Shown: piece after piece, positions 1 to 7,714 of the stretch
Numbering within the stretch: position 1 is the first letter of the stretch
Layout of the letters: every line of letters begins with the position of its first letter
Assembly (NCBI RefSeq): GCF_947654275.1
Contig: NZ_CANTJS010000030.1
Location: forward strand, 1 to 36,851
Source of the DNA: an uncultured Oscillibacter sp.
GTDB lineage: Bacteria > Bacillota > Clostridia > Oscillospirales > Oscillospiraceae
Length of the DNA: 36,851 nucleotides
Direction: 5' to 3'
Program-made: the position numbers and the translations under genes
The notes under the pieces: model-generated
Database searches by the model: none
What the model saw: only the letters and a program-made list of their open reading frames with translations
What the model was told of the DNA's origin: nothing

Positions 1-2
1 AC

Positions 3-41
3 GCCTTCAACGAGGAGACCGGCGTCCTCAAGAATCTGTAA
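3..41 (+). CDS. C-terminal end of an unidentified protein (partial)
   Basis: The window opens inside a reading frame that ends with TAA at 39-41 and encodes AFNEETGVLKNL. The frame is supported by its codon choice and by a strong terminator hairpin about 28 bases after the stop. Twelve residues are too few to identify the protein. Confidence 0.5.
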   Translation, partial: AFNEETGVLKNL

Positions 42-68
42 GCCGGAGCAAAACCATAAGGAAATAGG

Positions 69-94
69 AACCCCCGGCAAAGCCGGGGGTTCTT
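69..94 (+). terminator. Intrinsic terminator after the partial gene
   Basis: A perfect 10-base stem AACCCCCGGC (69-78) pairs with GCCGGGGGTT (82-91) around an AAA loop. A short T-rich tail follows. It lies just after the stop at 39-41. Confidence 0.8.
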
Positions 95-116
95 CATAGA
101 CGGGCAAAGCCCTATG
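95..116. repeat. Small hairpin, possible end of the IS200-like remnant
   Basis: CATAG and CTATG flank a GGGC-AAA-GCCC stem, giving an imperfect palindrome downstream of the decayed IS200-like tnpA. IS200/IS605 elements carry subterminal hairpins at their ends, so this could be the right end. The exact boundary cannot be fixed from one copy. Confidence 0.35.
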
Positions 117-195
117 TTACTGGCAGGCACGTCCCGTCGTGCAAGTACGGTCCGACACCCGCGACAGATTTGCTGCTTGCCGCCCGTAAACGGGC

Positions 196-435
196 TTAGA
201 AATTCCCCATTGTCAGTTGTTCTCCAGCCGTATCCTCATCTAGTTGATGCTTAATGTACTCTGCAATTTTTTCGCATTCTTTCCCGCAGTGTTCATGTAA
301 TACCCCCGACGCCAGATTCCCGATTCCGATACTTATACCGCAACTCTGGAAATTTCTCATAGATCATCAGACTGCTCTTTCCTTTCAAATACCTCATAAA
401 GCTCGACATCGCCATTTTCGGTAGAATTTCCACTA
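196..435 (-). pseudogene. IS200-type transposase tnpA remnant, frameshifted and 5'-truncated
   Basis: Read on the minus strand from 435, the frame gives PKMAMSSFMRYLKGKSSLMI and then YEKFPELRYKYRNRE. This is typical of IS200/IS605 Y1 transposases (usual form SSFMGYLKGKSSLMIFDRHANLKYKYGNR). The frame stops at 293-295, and a shifted frame continues with HCGKECEKIAEYIKHQLDED down to a TAA at 196-198. EYIKHQ matches the helix around the catalytic tyrosine of the family. The N-terminal third, with the HUH motif, is absent because the remnant ends exactly where the IS5-like element begins at 436. It is not functional. Family assignment rests on recalled motifs. Confidence 0.8.
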
Positions 436-967
436 GAGTCTGTTTTAAAACTTAGATATTGAGTGTAAAGCGCAAAGATGACAAAATAAAGCCCATGAAA
501 AGACATGAAATAAGCGAAAAACAATGGAATAGAATAAGGGATAAGTTTCCGCCTGAAAAGAAACCGCAAGGAGGGCGGCCAGGAAAAAGCAACCGGGAAA
601 TGTTTAACGGGATCCTGTATTGACTGAGCACCGGAATACCATGGCGGGATTTACCGGAGCGGTTCGGACCATAGCAAAGCGTATACAGCCGGTTTCGGGC
701 ATGGACAAATTGGCAGATAAAGACTATGACAGTGATAAGTTTGTACGTTGGTTGGAGGAACGGGGCGGAATTGCAGTAATTCCAAGCCGTATCACCGCCA
801 GGCATCCCGGAAAAACTGACTGGCACACATACAAAGAACGACATCTGGTGGAAAATCTCTTCCTCCGCTTCGCTACCAGATACGAGAAGAAAGCCCTTTA
901 TTTCCGTGCTGTTGTCTGTCTTGCCTGTATCCTTATCTGGTTACTTTGATGGTTTTAAAACAGACTT
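436..967 (+). mobile_element. Degenerate IS5/IS427-type insertion sequence, 532 bases
   Basis: GAGTCTGTTTTAAAAC (436-451) is matched in inverse by GTTTTAAAACAGACTT (952-967), differing only at the outermost base. The flanking triplets are CTA (433-435) and TTA (968-970), close to the TNA target duplication of IS427-group elements. The interior holds a broken transposase (495-949). The left end sits at the truncation point of the IS200-like gene, so this element or a later deletion removed that gene's 5' part. Confidence 0.75.
495..949 (+). pseudogene. IS5-family transposase, with two in-frame stops and internal deletions
   Basis: The ATG at 495 starts MKRHEISEKQWNRIRDKFPP, the usual N-terminus of IS427-group transposases. 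The frame carries TGA at 621 and TAG at 672 where relatives have tryptophan, inside LSTGIPWRDLPERFGP. The C-terminal part, DKDYDSDKFVRWLEERGG through YKERHLVENLF to ATRYEKK and LACILIWLL, is also recognisable. The segment between SRFR and MDKLADK is missing, as are a few residues after ENLFL. At 455 bases it is well short of the roughly 800 of an intact gene, and it cannot make active enzyme. Confidence 0.85.
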
Positions 968-993
968 TTAGCGAGTGGTTTTTGTATACGAAT

Positions 994-1028
994 AAACGCC
1001 GCCCCCGGCATTGCCGGGAGCGCCGTTT
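994..1028. terminator. GC-rich hairpin, probable terminator
   Basis: AAACGCCGCCCCCGGC (994-1009) pairs with GCCGGGAGCGCCGTTT (1013-1028), with two mismatches and a 3-base loop. It lies beyond the end of the minus-strand operon and could act as a second-line terminator. Confidence 0.5.
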
Positions 1029-1085
1029 ATGCGGCCCTTATGAAGCCGGGCAGCTCCCTGCCCGCATATTTCCGTCATGGAACAC

Positions 1086-1154
1086 AAAAAACGTCCCGCG
1101 CCGGGGCGTCCCCCCGTCAAACCGGGTCGGGGGAGGCGCTTCGGCGCGGGATGT
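1086..1154 (-). terminator. Intrinsic terminator of the aldolase-kinase operon
   Basis: The arms at 1091-1103 and 1142-1154 are complementary over 13 bases with one G-U pair. An inner GC-rich stem lies between them. On the minus strand the hairpin is followed directly by TTTTTT (1086-1091). It lies 20 bases after the last stop of the operon. Confidence 0.85.
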
Positions 1155-1173
1155 CTGTATGCCGGGAAAGCTG

Positions 1174-2253
1174 TCAGCGCTTGATATCATAGTTCATATC
1201 CATCAGATTCCGGATGGATTCCACATCATCTGTAATGTTTCCGTCTCCGCGGATGGTGTGTTTGATGACGCTGCTGGCCACGGCGAAATTCACCATGTCC
1301 ATGGGCTCGTATTCGTGCATCTGCGCGTAAATCAGCCCGCTGGCGAAGGCGTCGCCCCCGCCCACCCGGTCCAGAATGTGGAAGGTGAAGAGCTTGCTTT
1401 CAAAGGTGCGCCCCTGATACCACATATAGGCCTTGAGGCTGTTCTCGCTGCCGCTGTGGGCATAGCGCACATGCCGGGCGATGCACCGGAGGTTCGGATA
1501 GCGCTCCGCAAAACGCCGGAACACCTCATTCTGCTGCTCATAGCCGGGCTGAAGGGGAAGGCCGTCCTTCCAGTCGCCCTTGCCGTGGTCCGCCTCGTCC
1601 CGCCAGAGATGGTATGGCTCAATGCCCAGCAGCACATCCACATAGGGCAGGCACCGGGTGCAGAAATCCCGGGCTTCCTCCCAGGTCCAGAGCTGACTGC
1701 GGAAATTGCCGTCGAAACTGACGGTCATATCCCTGTCTCGGGCGGCGCGCAGGCAGTCCAGAACAAAATCCGCGCAGCTGGGGGAGAGGGCGGGGGTGAT
1801 GCCGCTGAGATGGAGCCAGTCGAAGCCCTCCAGCAGCGCCCCCGCGTCCAGCCTGCTGAAATCGTATTCGCTGAAAGCGCTGTGCCTGCGGTCATAAGTG
1901 ACCTTGCTGGGCCAGATGCCGTAGCCGGTTTCCAGGTAGTAGGTTCCCAGGCGGTGGGTGGGCGTTTCCTCCGGAGTGGAGAGAATCACAGGGGTACAGT
2001 GGACGTCATTGCTTCGCAGCATCCGGACGGCACTTTTGCCCAAGGAGTTGTTAGGGACCACACTGAAAAAGGTGCTGTCCACACCCAGGTTCGCCAGGGC
2101 CAGAGCGATGTTGGCCTCACTGCCTCCATAGCTGGCCTCAAAGGTGTTGGCTACCCGAATCTTGCCGTAGTTGGGCGGCGTCAGGCGCAGCATGATTTCC
2201 CCGATGGTGATGAAGCGGGGAGCCTTCCGGCGCGGCGGATTGGCGTGTTCCAT
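1174..2253 (-). CDS. PfkB-family sugar kinase, second KDG-kinase-like paralogue
   Basis: This 359-residue kinase of the ribokinase/PfkB family probably phosphorylates 2-keto-3-deoxygluconate or a related keto sugar acid. Visible features are an N-terminal substrate region (TIGEIMLRLTPPNYGKI and YGGSEANIALALANLG) and the C-terminal DRVGGGDAFASGLIY motif with the catalytic Asp and anion hole. The MEHANPPRRKAPRF extension precedes the usual family start; ATG at 2253 is the only nearby start. It is the last gene of the operon, 9 bases after the preceding kinase, with a weak ribosome site. The two kinases share their architecture but differ in the substrate-facing segments, so they may use different sugars. 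Exact substrate is inferred from context. Confidence 0.8.
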   Translation of the reverse strand: MEHANPPRRKAPRFITIGEIMLRLTPPNYGKIRVANTFEASYGGSEANIALALANLGVDSTFFSVVPNNSLGKSAVRMLRSNDVHCTPVILSTPEETPTHRLGTYYLETGYGIWPSKVTYDRRHSAFSEYDFSRLDAGALLEGFDWLHLSGITPALSPSCADFVLDCLRAARDRDMTVSFDGNFRSQLWTWEEARDFCTRCLPYVDVLLGIEPYHLWRDEADHGKGDWKDGLPLQPGYEQQNEVFRRFAERYPNLRCIARHVRYAHSGSENSLKAYMWYQGRTFESKLFTFHILDRVGGGDAFASGLIYAQMHEYEPMDMVNFAVASSVIKHTIRGDGNITDDVESIRNLMDMNYDIKR

Positions 2254-2262
2254 GGCGGAGCC

Positions 2263-3291
2263 TCAGCGCTGGATGCGCCCGGAGCCGTCGCCGCCGGCCA
2301 GCTTCTCCACCTCGGAAACGGTGACCATGTTGTAGTCCCCCTCAATGGAGTGCTTCAGGGCGGAGGCCGCCACGGCGAACTCCACCGCCGCCTGAGTGGA
2401 CTTGCCCGTCAGCAGGGAATAGATGAGCCCGCCGCCGAAGCTGTCGCCGCCGCCCACCCGGTCGATGATGTGCAGCTCGTACTTCTTGGAAAAGCAGTAT
2501 TCGCCGCTGGCTGTATCGTACAGCATGGCGCTCCACCCGTTGTCAAAAGCGGAGTGGGACTCCCGGAGGGTGATGGCCACCTTCTCGAAGCCGAATTTGT
2601 CCGCCAGCTGCCTGGCAACGCTCTTGTAGCCCTCCCGGTTGATTTCGCCGGCATAGATGTCCGTGGCTTCCGCTTCGATGCCGAATACATCCTTGGCGTC
2701 CTCCTCGTTGGAGATGCACACGTCTACATACTGGCACAGGTCGCTCATGGCGGCCCGGGCCTGCTCCCGGGTCCAGAGCTTGCCCCGGTAGTTCAGGTCG
2801 CAGGAGATCTTGACGCCGTGGGCCTTGGCGGCCTTGCAGGCCTCCCGGCAGATGTCTACCACGTTGGGGCCCAGGGCCGGGGTGATGCCGGTGAAGTGGA
2901 ACCACTCGGCCCCGTCAAAAATCTGGTCCCAATTGAAGTCGGAGGTCCGGGCCTCCTGAATGGCGGAGTGGGCCCGGTCGTAAATGCAGACGCTGCCCCG
3001 CTGGGACGCGCCCTTCTCGTTGTAGTAGATACCCACCCGGTCGCCGCCACGGACAATCAGGCTGGTGTCCACACCGTAGCGCCGGAGGGAGTTCACAGCC
3101 GCCTGGCCGATGGCGTGGGCGGGGAGCCTGGTGACGAAGGCGGCGTCCAGACCGTAGTTGGACAGAGATACGGCCACGTTGGCCTCTCCGCCGCCGAAGC
3201 TGAACTCCAGGTGATCCGCCTGGACAAAACGCTCATAGTTGTAGGGCTGGAGCCGGACCATCAGCTCGCCGAAGGTAATGACTTTTCCCAT
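2263..3291 (-). CDS. kdgK: PfkB-family kinase, probable 2-keto-3-deoxygluconate kinase
   Basis: A 342-residue ribokinase-fold kinase expected to turn KDG plus ATP into KDPG. It opens with VITFGELMVRLQPYNYERF, carries FSFGGGEANVAVSLSNYG in the substrate lid, and has DRVGGGDSFGGGLIYSL near the C-terminus with the catalytic Asp. It lies 15 bases downstream of the aldolase gene, which would use its product, and opposite uxuA, whose product is KDG. The ribosome site on the minus strand is AAGGAGGAGAG, just before the ATG. KDG kinase is the best fit from pathway context. Fructokinase-type activity cannot be excluded from sequence alone. Confidence 0.85.
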   Translation of the reverse strand: MGKVITFGELMVRLQPYNYERFVQADHLEFSFGGGEANVAVSLSNYGLDAAFVTRLPAHAIGQAAVNSLRRYGVDTSLIVRGGDRVGIYYNEKGASQRGSVCIYDRAHSAIQEARTSDFNWDQIFDGAEWFHFTGITPALGPNVVDICREACKAAKAHGVKISCDLNYRGKLWTREQARAAMSDLCQYVDVCISNEEDAKDVFGIEAEATDIYAGEINREGYKSVARQLADKFGFEKVAITLRESHSAFDNGWSAMLYDTASGEYCFSKKYELHIIDRVGGGDSFGGGLIYSLLTGKSTQAAVEFAVAASALKHSIEGDYNMVTVSEVEKLAGGDGSGRIQR

Positions 3292-3306
3292 GTCGCTCTC
3301 TCCTCC

Positions 3307-4263
3307 TTATTTCTGTACCAGATGAACGGCGAAGCCGCCGAAGGTCTCTTTCAGATAAATGGCGCTGGTTTTGCCCTCGGCGTTGGTTTTGCGGGTGGAC
3401 TCGTCGAACTCCACACCCTGAAGTCCCAGATGGTAGACGGCCCGGTCCACGCTGTTCACGCCGATGGCGATGTGGCCGTGTTCACCCAAGAAGGGCTCCT
3501 TCATGCACTCCACAGCGGTTCCGGCGAAGACAGAGGAATTGCCGGGCTTGCACTCCATGCCGAAGACGGCGGCAAAGGCTCTGGCAGTTTTCTCAGCCTC
3601 GGCCTCGCTGGCGCAGTTGACGCCCACGTGCCGCAGCTCAAAGCCCAGCATGGTCTTGACGGCGTCCTTGCAGATGGCGGTGATTTCGTCCCAGCGCTCG
3701 CCTTCGATCAGATCCTTTTTTACCATCCAGGTGCCGCCGCAGGCGGTGATGCGGTCGAAGGACAGGTAATCCATCAGATTCTTGGTGTTCACGCCGCCGG
3801 TGGGCATGAAGCTCAGGGGCAGGACAGGGGCCAGGGCCTTCAGGAAGGCCACGCCGCCGGACTGTTCTGCGGGGAAGAACTTGATGACCTTCAGCCCGGC
3901 GTTGACCGCCCGCGTCATGTCGGAGGCATTGACGCAGCCGGGGAAGACCGGGACGTTTTTCTCAATGCAGTGGTTTACCAGGGCCTCGTTATAGCCGGGG
4001 GAGACAATGAATTTGGCTCCGGCGGCCAGGGCCCGGTCGCACTGCTCCAGATTCAGCACCGTTCCCGCGCCCACCAGAACCTCAGGGCAGTTCCGGGCAA
4101 TCTGACGGATGGCCTCCTCTCCGGCGGCGGTCCGGAATGTGACCTCGGCGGCAGGGAGTCCCCCGGCGGTCAGGGCCCGGGCCAGGGGAACGGCCTTGGC
4201 GGCGTCCTCTATGGCGATGACCGGAATGATGCCGATATTGGACACGGTCTGCATGATATCCAT
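3307..4263 (-). CDS. eda: KDPG/KHG aldolase fused to a C-terminal VOC (glyoxalase-fold) domain
   Basis: The N-terminal half (about 1-207) is a class I KDPG/4-hydroxy-2-oxoglutarate aldolase, which splits KDPG to pyruvate and glyceraldehyde-3-phosphate. It shows GIIPVI, AEVTFRT with Glu40, VGAGTVL, the Schiff-base lysine K128 in KVIKFFPAE, and PTGGVN. Residues 209-318 form a second domain with the beta-alpha-beta look of vicinal-oxygen-chelate proteins (LRHVGVNCASEAEAEKTARAF, then HGHIAIGVNSVDRAVYHLG). Ordinary Eda is about 210 residues, so some 110 are extra. I chose the ATG at 4263 because AAGGAG precedes it; a TTG at 4287 lies upstream in the same frame. First gene of the operon. The role of the VOC part is unknown. 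Confidence 0.88.
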   Translation of the reverse strand: MDIMQTVSNIGIIPVIAIEDAAKAVPLARALTAGGLPAAEVTFRTAAGEEAIRQIARNCPEVLVGAGTVLNLEQCDRALAAGAKFIVSPGYNEALVNHCIEKNVPVFPGCVNASDMTRAVNAGLKVIKFFPAEQSGGVAFLKALAPVLPLSFMPTGGVNTKNLMDYLSFDRITACGGTWMVKKDLIEGERWDEITAICKDAVKTMLGFELRHVGVNCASEAEAEKTARAFAAVFGMECKPGNSSVFAGTAVECMKEPFLGEHGHIAIGVNSVDRAVYHLGLQGVEFDESTRKTNAEGKTSAIYLKETFGGFAVHLVQK

Positions 4264-4340
4264 AATTCGATTCGCTCCTTCTGACAATTTGTTGTTCTGT
4301 CACAGTCTCACGTTAAGAGCTCAGATCGGTTAACAAATTT

Positions 4341-4369
4341 ATTATAATATATTGTATACTAGAATACAA
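4341..4369 (-). promoter_or_regulatory. Promoter of the aldolase-kinase operon
   Basis: On the minus strand TTGTAT (4369-4364) and TATAAT (4346-4341) are separated by 17 bases. The palindrome at 4351-4364 fills the spacer, so a bound repressor would block RNA polymerase. Confidence 0.75.
4351..4364. promoter_or_regulatory. Predicted GntR operator, copy 1
   Basis: ATTGTATACTAGAA shares the core GTATRCTAG with 4608-4621 and 10727-10740. A wider dyad, TTGTATACT/AGAATACAA (4352-4369), is symmetric but for one position. It lies between the -35 and -10 of the kdg operon promoter. Confidence 0.6.
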
Positions 4370-4607
4370 GTATCGAAACAGAAAATGTTCCTGCTTCTTT
4401 TTGGCTATATTCTCTAAAATGAGGCGGATTCAGCGGCAAAGCCGCCTGGAGGAGGCGGCCGTCAGCGGCGTGGGGGCTGCGGCGGCCCCTGCCTGCCGGC
4501 GGACGCGGCTTCTATACCTATATAACAATCAAGACGCTTTCTACAACGAAGGATGCGCGCCGCTCCCAGCTATTGACAAAAATCACAAAAACCGCCTCAA
4601 ATTTTCA

Positions 4608-4621
4608 ACTAGTATACTAGT
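4608..4621. promoter_or_regulatory. Predicted GntR operator, copy 2 (perfect palindrome)
   Basis: ACTAGTATACTAGT is a perfect 14-base palindrome. It abuts the -35 box of the dctP promoter and matches the site at the gntR promoter at 12 of 14 positions. Confidence 0.65.
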
Positions 4622-4649
4622 AGACAAATGCGGACTGCCGTGTTACACT
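4621..4649 (+). promoter_or_regulatory. Promoter of dctP
   Basis: TAGACA (4621-4626), 17 bases, TACACT (4644-4649). Both hexamers are imperfect, consistent with a regulated promoter. An isolated TTGACA at 4573-4578 has no partner -10 at a usable distance. Confidence 0.55.
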
Positions 4650-4710
4650 GAAGGTACGTTAAGAGCAAGAGCCCGCAAACCCCACCAAACAATTTAGGAG
4701 GATTATTGAA

Positions 4711-5748
4711 ATGAAGAAACTGCTTTCCGTATTTCTTGCCCTGAGCCTGACCCTGGCCCTGACCGCCTGCGGCGGCAGCGGCGGTTCCTCTTCCGGCGGC
4801 GCCTCCAGTGGAGGTTCCAATGCTTCCGGCGGCTCCGGCGACGAGGTCTATGAGCTGAAGGTCTCCACCACTCAGACCCAGACCTCCATGATTTACAAGG
4901 GTCTCCAGGCCGCCGCCGACAAGGTGGCCGCCGATACCGACGGACACGTGAAAATCACCATCTATGATTCCAGCTCCCTGGGCGCGGAGGAGGACATGAT
5001 CGACCAGGCCCTTCAGGGCATGGGCATCGCCGTTCTCACCGACGCAGGACGGATGTCCAGCTATGTCAATGACATGGGCATCATGAACATGGCCTACTTC
5101 GTGGATAACTACGACGACGGCTGCAAGGTCATGGACACGGAGACCTTCAAGGGCTGGGACAACGATCTGGCCGCCGCCGGCCTGCGGGTTCTCTGCTACA
5201 ACTACTACGACGGCGCCCGTTCCTTCATGGGCCCCAAGGAGTATAAGACCCCTGCCGACCTGAAGGGCGTTGTCTGCCGCACCCCCGGCGCCGACCCCTA
5301 TGTGAAGTCCATCGAGGCCCTGGGCGCTACCGCGTACAACGTGGCCTGGTCCGAGGTTTACAACAGCATCCAGACCAAGGCCATTGACGCCTGCGAGGTT
5401 CAGTATACTTCCGCCGTTTCCAGCAAGATTTTCGAGGTCTGCGACTTTGTCAGCAAGACCGAGCACATCAACCTCTTCAACTTTGTCGTCTGCGGCGAAG
5501 CGTGGTTCAACAAGCTGCCCGCCGAGTATCAGCAGATTCTGAAGGACGACTTCTTCTCCTGCGCCTATGACAACGCCCAGGAGATCATCGCCGCCCAGGC
5601 CGACCTGGAGCAGCAGCTGGTTGAGGGCGGCATGACCATCGTGGAAGTGGACCTGGACGCCTTCAAGGATGCCGCCAAGACCGCTTATGAGCAGCTGGGC
5701 TGGACCGAGCTGCGCGAGCAGGTCTATCAGGAGGCCGGCATCGCCTGA
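4711..5748 (+). CDS. dctP: TRAP transporter substrate-binding lipoprotein, DctP family
   Basis: The 345-residue extracytoplasmic solute receptor of a TRAP transporter. It has a lipoprotein signal ending LALTAC with the lipid-accepting Cys20, then a Ser/Gly-rich linker (21-43) and the DctP fold. Arg190 in LKGVVCRTPGADPY is the family arginine that clamps the substrate carboxylate, so the ligand should be an acid. Its place beside uxuA, uxuB and KDPG enzymes points to a hexuronate or aldonate. The ribosome site AGGAGG precedes the ATG. A hairpin and T-run after the gene should leave it more abundant than the membrane subunits, as is usual for binding proteins. Confidence 0.92.
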   Translation: MKKLLSVFLALSLTLALTACGGSGGSSSGGASSGGSNASGGSGDEVYELKVSTTQTQTSMIYKGLQAAADKVAADTDGHVKITIYDSSSLGAEEDMIDQALQGMGIAVLTDAGRMSSYVNDMGIMNMAYFVDNYDDGCKVMDTETFKGWDNDLAAAGLRVLCYNYYDGARSFMGPKEYKTPADLKGVVCRTPGADPYVKSIEALGATAYNVAWSEVYNSIQTKAIDACEVQYTSAVSSKIFEVCDFVSKTEHINLFNFVVCGEAWFNKLPAEYQQILKDDFFSCAYDNAQEIIAAQADLEQQLVEGGMTIVEVDLDAFKDAAKTAYEQLGWTELREQVYQEAGIA

Positions 5749-5797
5749 GCCGGGCGCGGAACGGCGTACGTCCCAACATACATTCGCTGACCCTTGG

Positions 5798-5846
5798 GGG
5801 AGCATCGGCCCGAATCGGAACTGACAGCGGCCGATGCTCCCTTTTT
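5798..5846 (+). terminator. Partial terminator between dctP and dctQ
   Basis: GGGAGCATCGGCC (5798-5810) pairs perfectly with GGCCGATGCTCCC (5829-5841), followed by TTTTT (5842-5846). Since dctQM lie just downstream with no clear promoter, it probably reduces rather than stops transcription. Confidence 0.85.
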
Positions 5847-5895
5847 GCAGCCATTTGCCTTTATGAAATTTCCCTGCTGAGGGAGGAGAAAGGAT

Positions 5896-6417
5896 GTGTG
5901 TCATTTGCAGGCACTGAAAAAATTTTACGCGGGCTTTTGCAGGCTGGAAGAGCTGATTGCGCTGCTGCTCTTGGCCGGCATCACGATTCTGGTGTTTGTT
6001 TCCGCGTTGATGCGCTACATTAAAATGCCCCTGAACTGGGCCCAGGATGTGGCGCTGGTGGCCTTCGCCTGGATGATCTTCACCGGCAGCGACGTGGCCA
6101 TCCGGGGCTCCGGCCTCATCGGCATTGATATCATCGCCAAGCATTTCCCCGCCGGAGTGCGGAAGTCTCTGGACATTGTCTTTAAGGTCATCATCATGGC
6201 GTTCCTCTGCGTGCTGATCGTCAACGGCTATACCATGACCCTGACCAGCTGGGCCCGGCAGATCACCACTCTGCACATCAGCTATGGCTGGGTGTATTTG
6301 TCCGTGCCGGTGGGCGCGCTGCTGATGCTGATTTCCACCGCCATCAAACTGGTTGAGCGGGTCCGCACGCCCGCCGGGCAGGAAATTGCCCATGAGGAAG
6401 GGAGGGACCTGGCCTGA
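5896..6417 (+). CDS. dctQ: TRAP transporter small membrane subunit, DctQ family
   Basis: A 173-residue membrane protein with four predicted helices: IALLLLAGITILVFVSALM, the NWAQDVALVAFAWMIF region, IVFKVIIMAFLCVLIV and YLSVPVGALLMLISTAI. The NWAQDVALVAFAWMIFTGSDVAIR stretch is typical of DctQ. It joins DctM to form the sodium-driven transporter. I chose GTG at 5896 because GGAGG at 5882-5886 is well placed; a TTG at 5905 is an alternative. Its stop overlaps the dctM start by one base. Confidence 0.88.
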   Translation: MCHLQALKKFYAGFCRLEELIALLLLAGITILVFVSALMRYIKMPLNWAQDVALVAFAWMIFTGSDVAIRGSGLIGIDIIAKHFPAGVRKSLDIVFKVIIMAFLCVLIVNGYTMTLTSWARQITTLHISYGWVYLSVPVGALLMLISTAIKLVERVRTPAGQEIAHEEGRDLA

Positions 6418-7700
6418 TGTTCGCCGCAATTGGTATTTTCTTTGTGTTCCTGCTGCTGGGAATGCCGGTGGCCTTTTCCATCGGTCTGTCCGGTTTCTCG
6501 TTTTTCGTCTTCCGGGACCTGCCCATGACCGTTCTGGTGCAGAAGTCCATTTCCACCTCCCAGAGCTTTACCATGCTGGCCATCCCCCTGTTCATCCTGG
6601 CCGGCAACCTGATGAACAGCTGCGGCATCACCAGCCGGCTGATGAAATTCGCCAACTCCTGCACGGGCCATATGTACGGCAATATCGGCCAGGTCTCCTG
6701 CCTGATGTCCACCCTGATGGGCGGCGTGTCCGGCTCCGCCGTGGCGGACGCCTCCATGGAGTGCCGGGTCCTGGGCCCGGAGATGAACCGCCTGGGCTAT
6801 GCCCGGGGCTGGTCCGCGGCCATCAACGGCCTCTCCGGCCTGATTGTGGCCACCATTCCGCCCAGCATGGGCCTTATCATCTACGGCACGGTGGGCGAGG
6901 TGTCCATCGGACGGCTCTTCATGGCGGGCTGGGTTCCCGGCGTGCTGATGTGCGTCTTCCTGATGCTCGCCGTCACCTGGAGCGCGCGGCACTTCGGATA
7001 TAAGCCGGAACGCTCCAGGCCCGCCCCCATCGGTGAGATTCTGCACAACTTCATTTCCTGCATCTGGGCCATCATGTTCCCGGTGCTGCTGATTCTGCTG
7101 ATTCGCTTCGGCATTATGAGCCCCACCGAGTCCGGCGCGTTTGCCTGCGCTTACGCCTTGTTTGTGGGCGCTGTGATTCACCGGGAGCTGACCTGGGATA
7201 AGCTGATTCAGACCCTGCGGGACAGCGTGAAGGACGTCACGGTCATCACGATTATCCTGGCCTTTTCCGGCGTCTTCGGATACGGCGTGGTATACGACGA
7301 TATCACCATCACGATTGCCAATGTCCTGCTGGGAATCACCAGCAACCCCACCCTGCTGCTTTTGATTGTGGTGGCCTTCCTGCTGGTCTGCGGCATGTTC
7401 ATGGAAACCACGGTCATCGCCCTGATCCTCACCCCGATTCTCCTCCCCGTCATGCGGAGCGTGGGAGTCAACGAGGTGGTATTCGGCATGATTATGATGA
7501 CCGTAGTCACCTTCGGCGTAATGACGCCCCCGGTGGGCACGGCGCTTTACGCCACTTCCGACATCATGGAATGTCCCATCGAGGACACGGTGAAATATGG
7601 CTGGCCCTTCTATGTGGCGGTGCTGGCCGTAGTCGCCTTCATGATCCTCTTCCCCCAGGCGGTCCTGTTCCTGCCCAACCTGGTTTACGGCGCGGCCTGA
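6417..7700 (+). CDS. dctM: TRAP transporter large permease, DctM family
   Basis: A 427-residue, strongly hydrophobic protein of the ion-transporter superfamily that forms the translocation path. Family features include GMPVAFSIGLSGF near the N-terminus, the MLAIPLFILAGNLMNSCGI segment, SAVADASME, TIPPSMGLIIYG and the late GVMTPPVGTALYATSDI stretch. The size is normal for DctM (about 425). Start and stop codons overlap with dctQ as TGATG, implying coupled translation. No promoter is evident between dctM and uxuA apart from the inserted repeat at 7715-7930. Confidence 0.93.
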   Translation: MFAAIGIFFVFLLLGMPVAFSIGLSGFSFFVFRDLPMTVLVQKSISTSQSFTMLAIPLFILAGNLMNSCGITSRLMKFANSCTGHMYGNIGQVSCLMSTLMGGVSGSAVADASMECRVLGPEMNRLGYARGWSAAINGLSGLIVATIPPSMGLIIYGTVGEVSIGRLFMAGWVPGVLMCVFLMLAVTWSARHFGYKPERSRPAPIGEILHNFISCIWAIMFPVLLILLIRFGIMSPTESGAFACAYALFVGAVIHRELTWDKLIQTLRDSVKDVTVITIILAFSGVFGYGVVYDDITITIANVLLGITSNPTLLLLIVVAFLLVCGMFMETTVIALILTPILLPVMRSVGVNEVVFGMIMMTVVTFGVMTPPVGTALYATSDIMECPIEDTVKYGWPFYVAVLAVVAFMILFPQAVLFLPNLVYGAA

Positions 7701-7714
7701 CGGGGACGTCTTCA

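Noticed and set aside
621..674. Stop-codon reassignment (TGA and TAG at tryptophan positions in the IS5 transposase)
   Set aside because: The same gene has deletions elsewhere and all intact genes in the window end normally, so decay explains it.
946..4284. A 1112-codon open frame on the plus strand
   Set aside because: It is antisense to three well-identified genes (aldolase and two kinases). Its translation is Gly/Ala/His/Val-rich without domains, typical of the mirror of GC-rich codons.
4573..4578. Perfect TTGACA as the dctP -35 box
   Set aside because: No acceptable -10 at 16-18 bases. The pair TAGACA/TACACT at 4621-4649 fits better.
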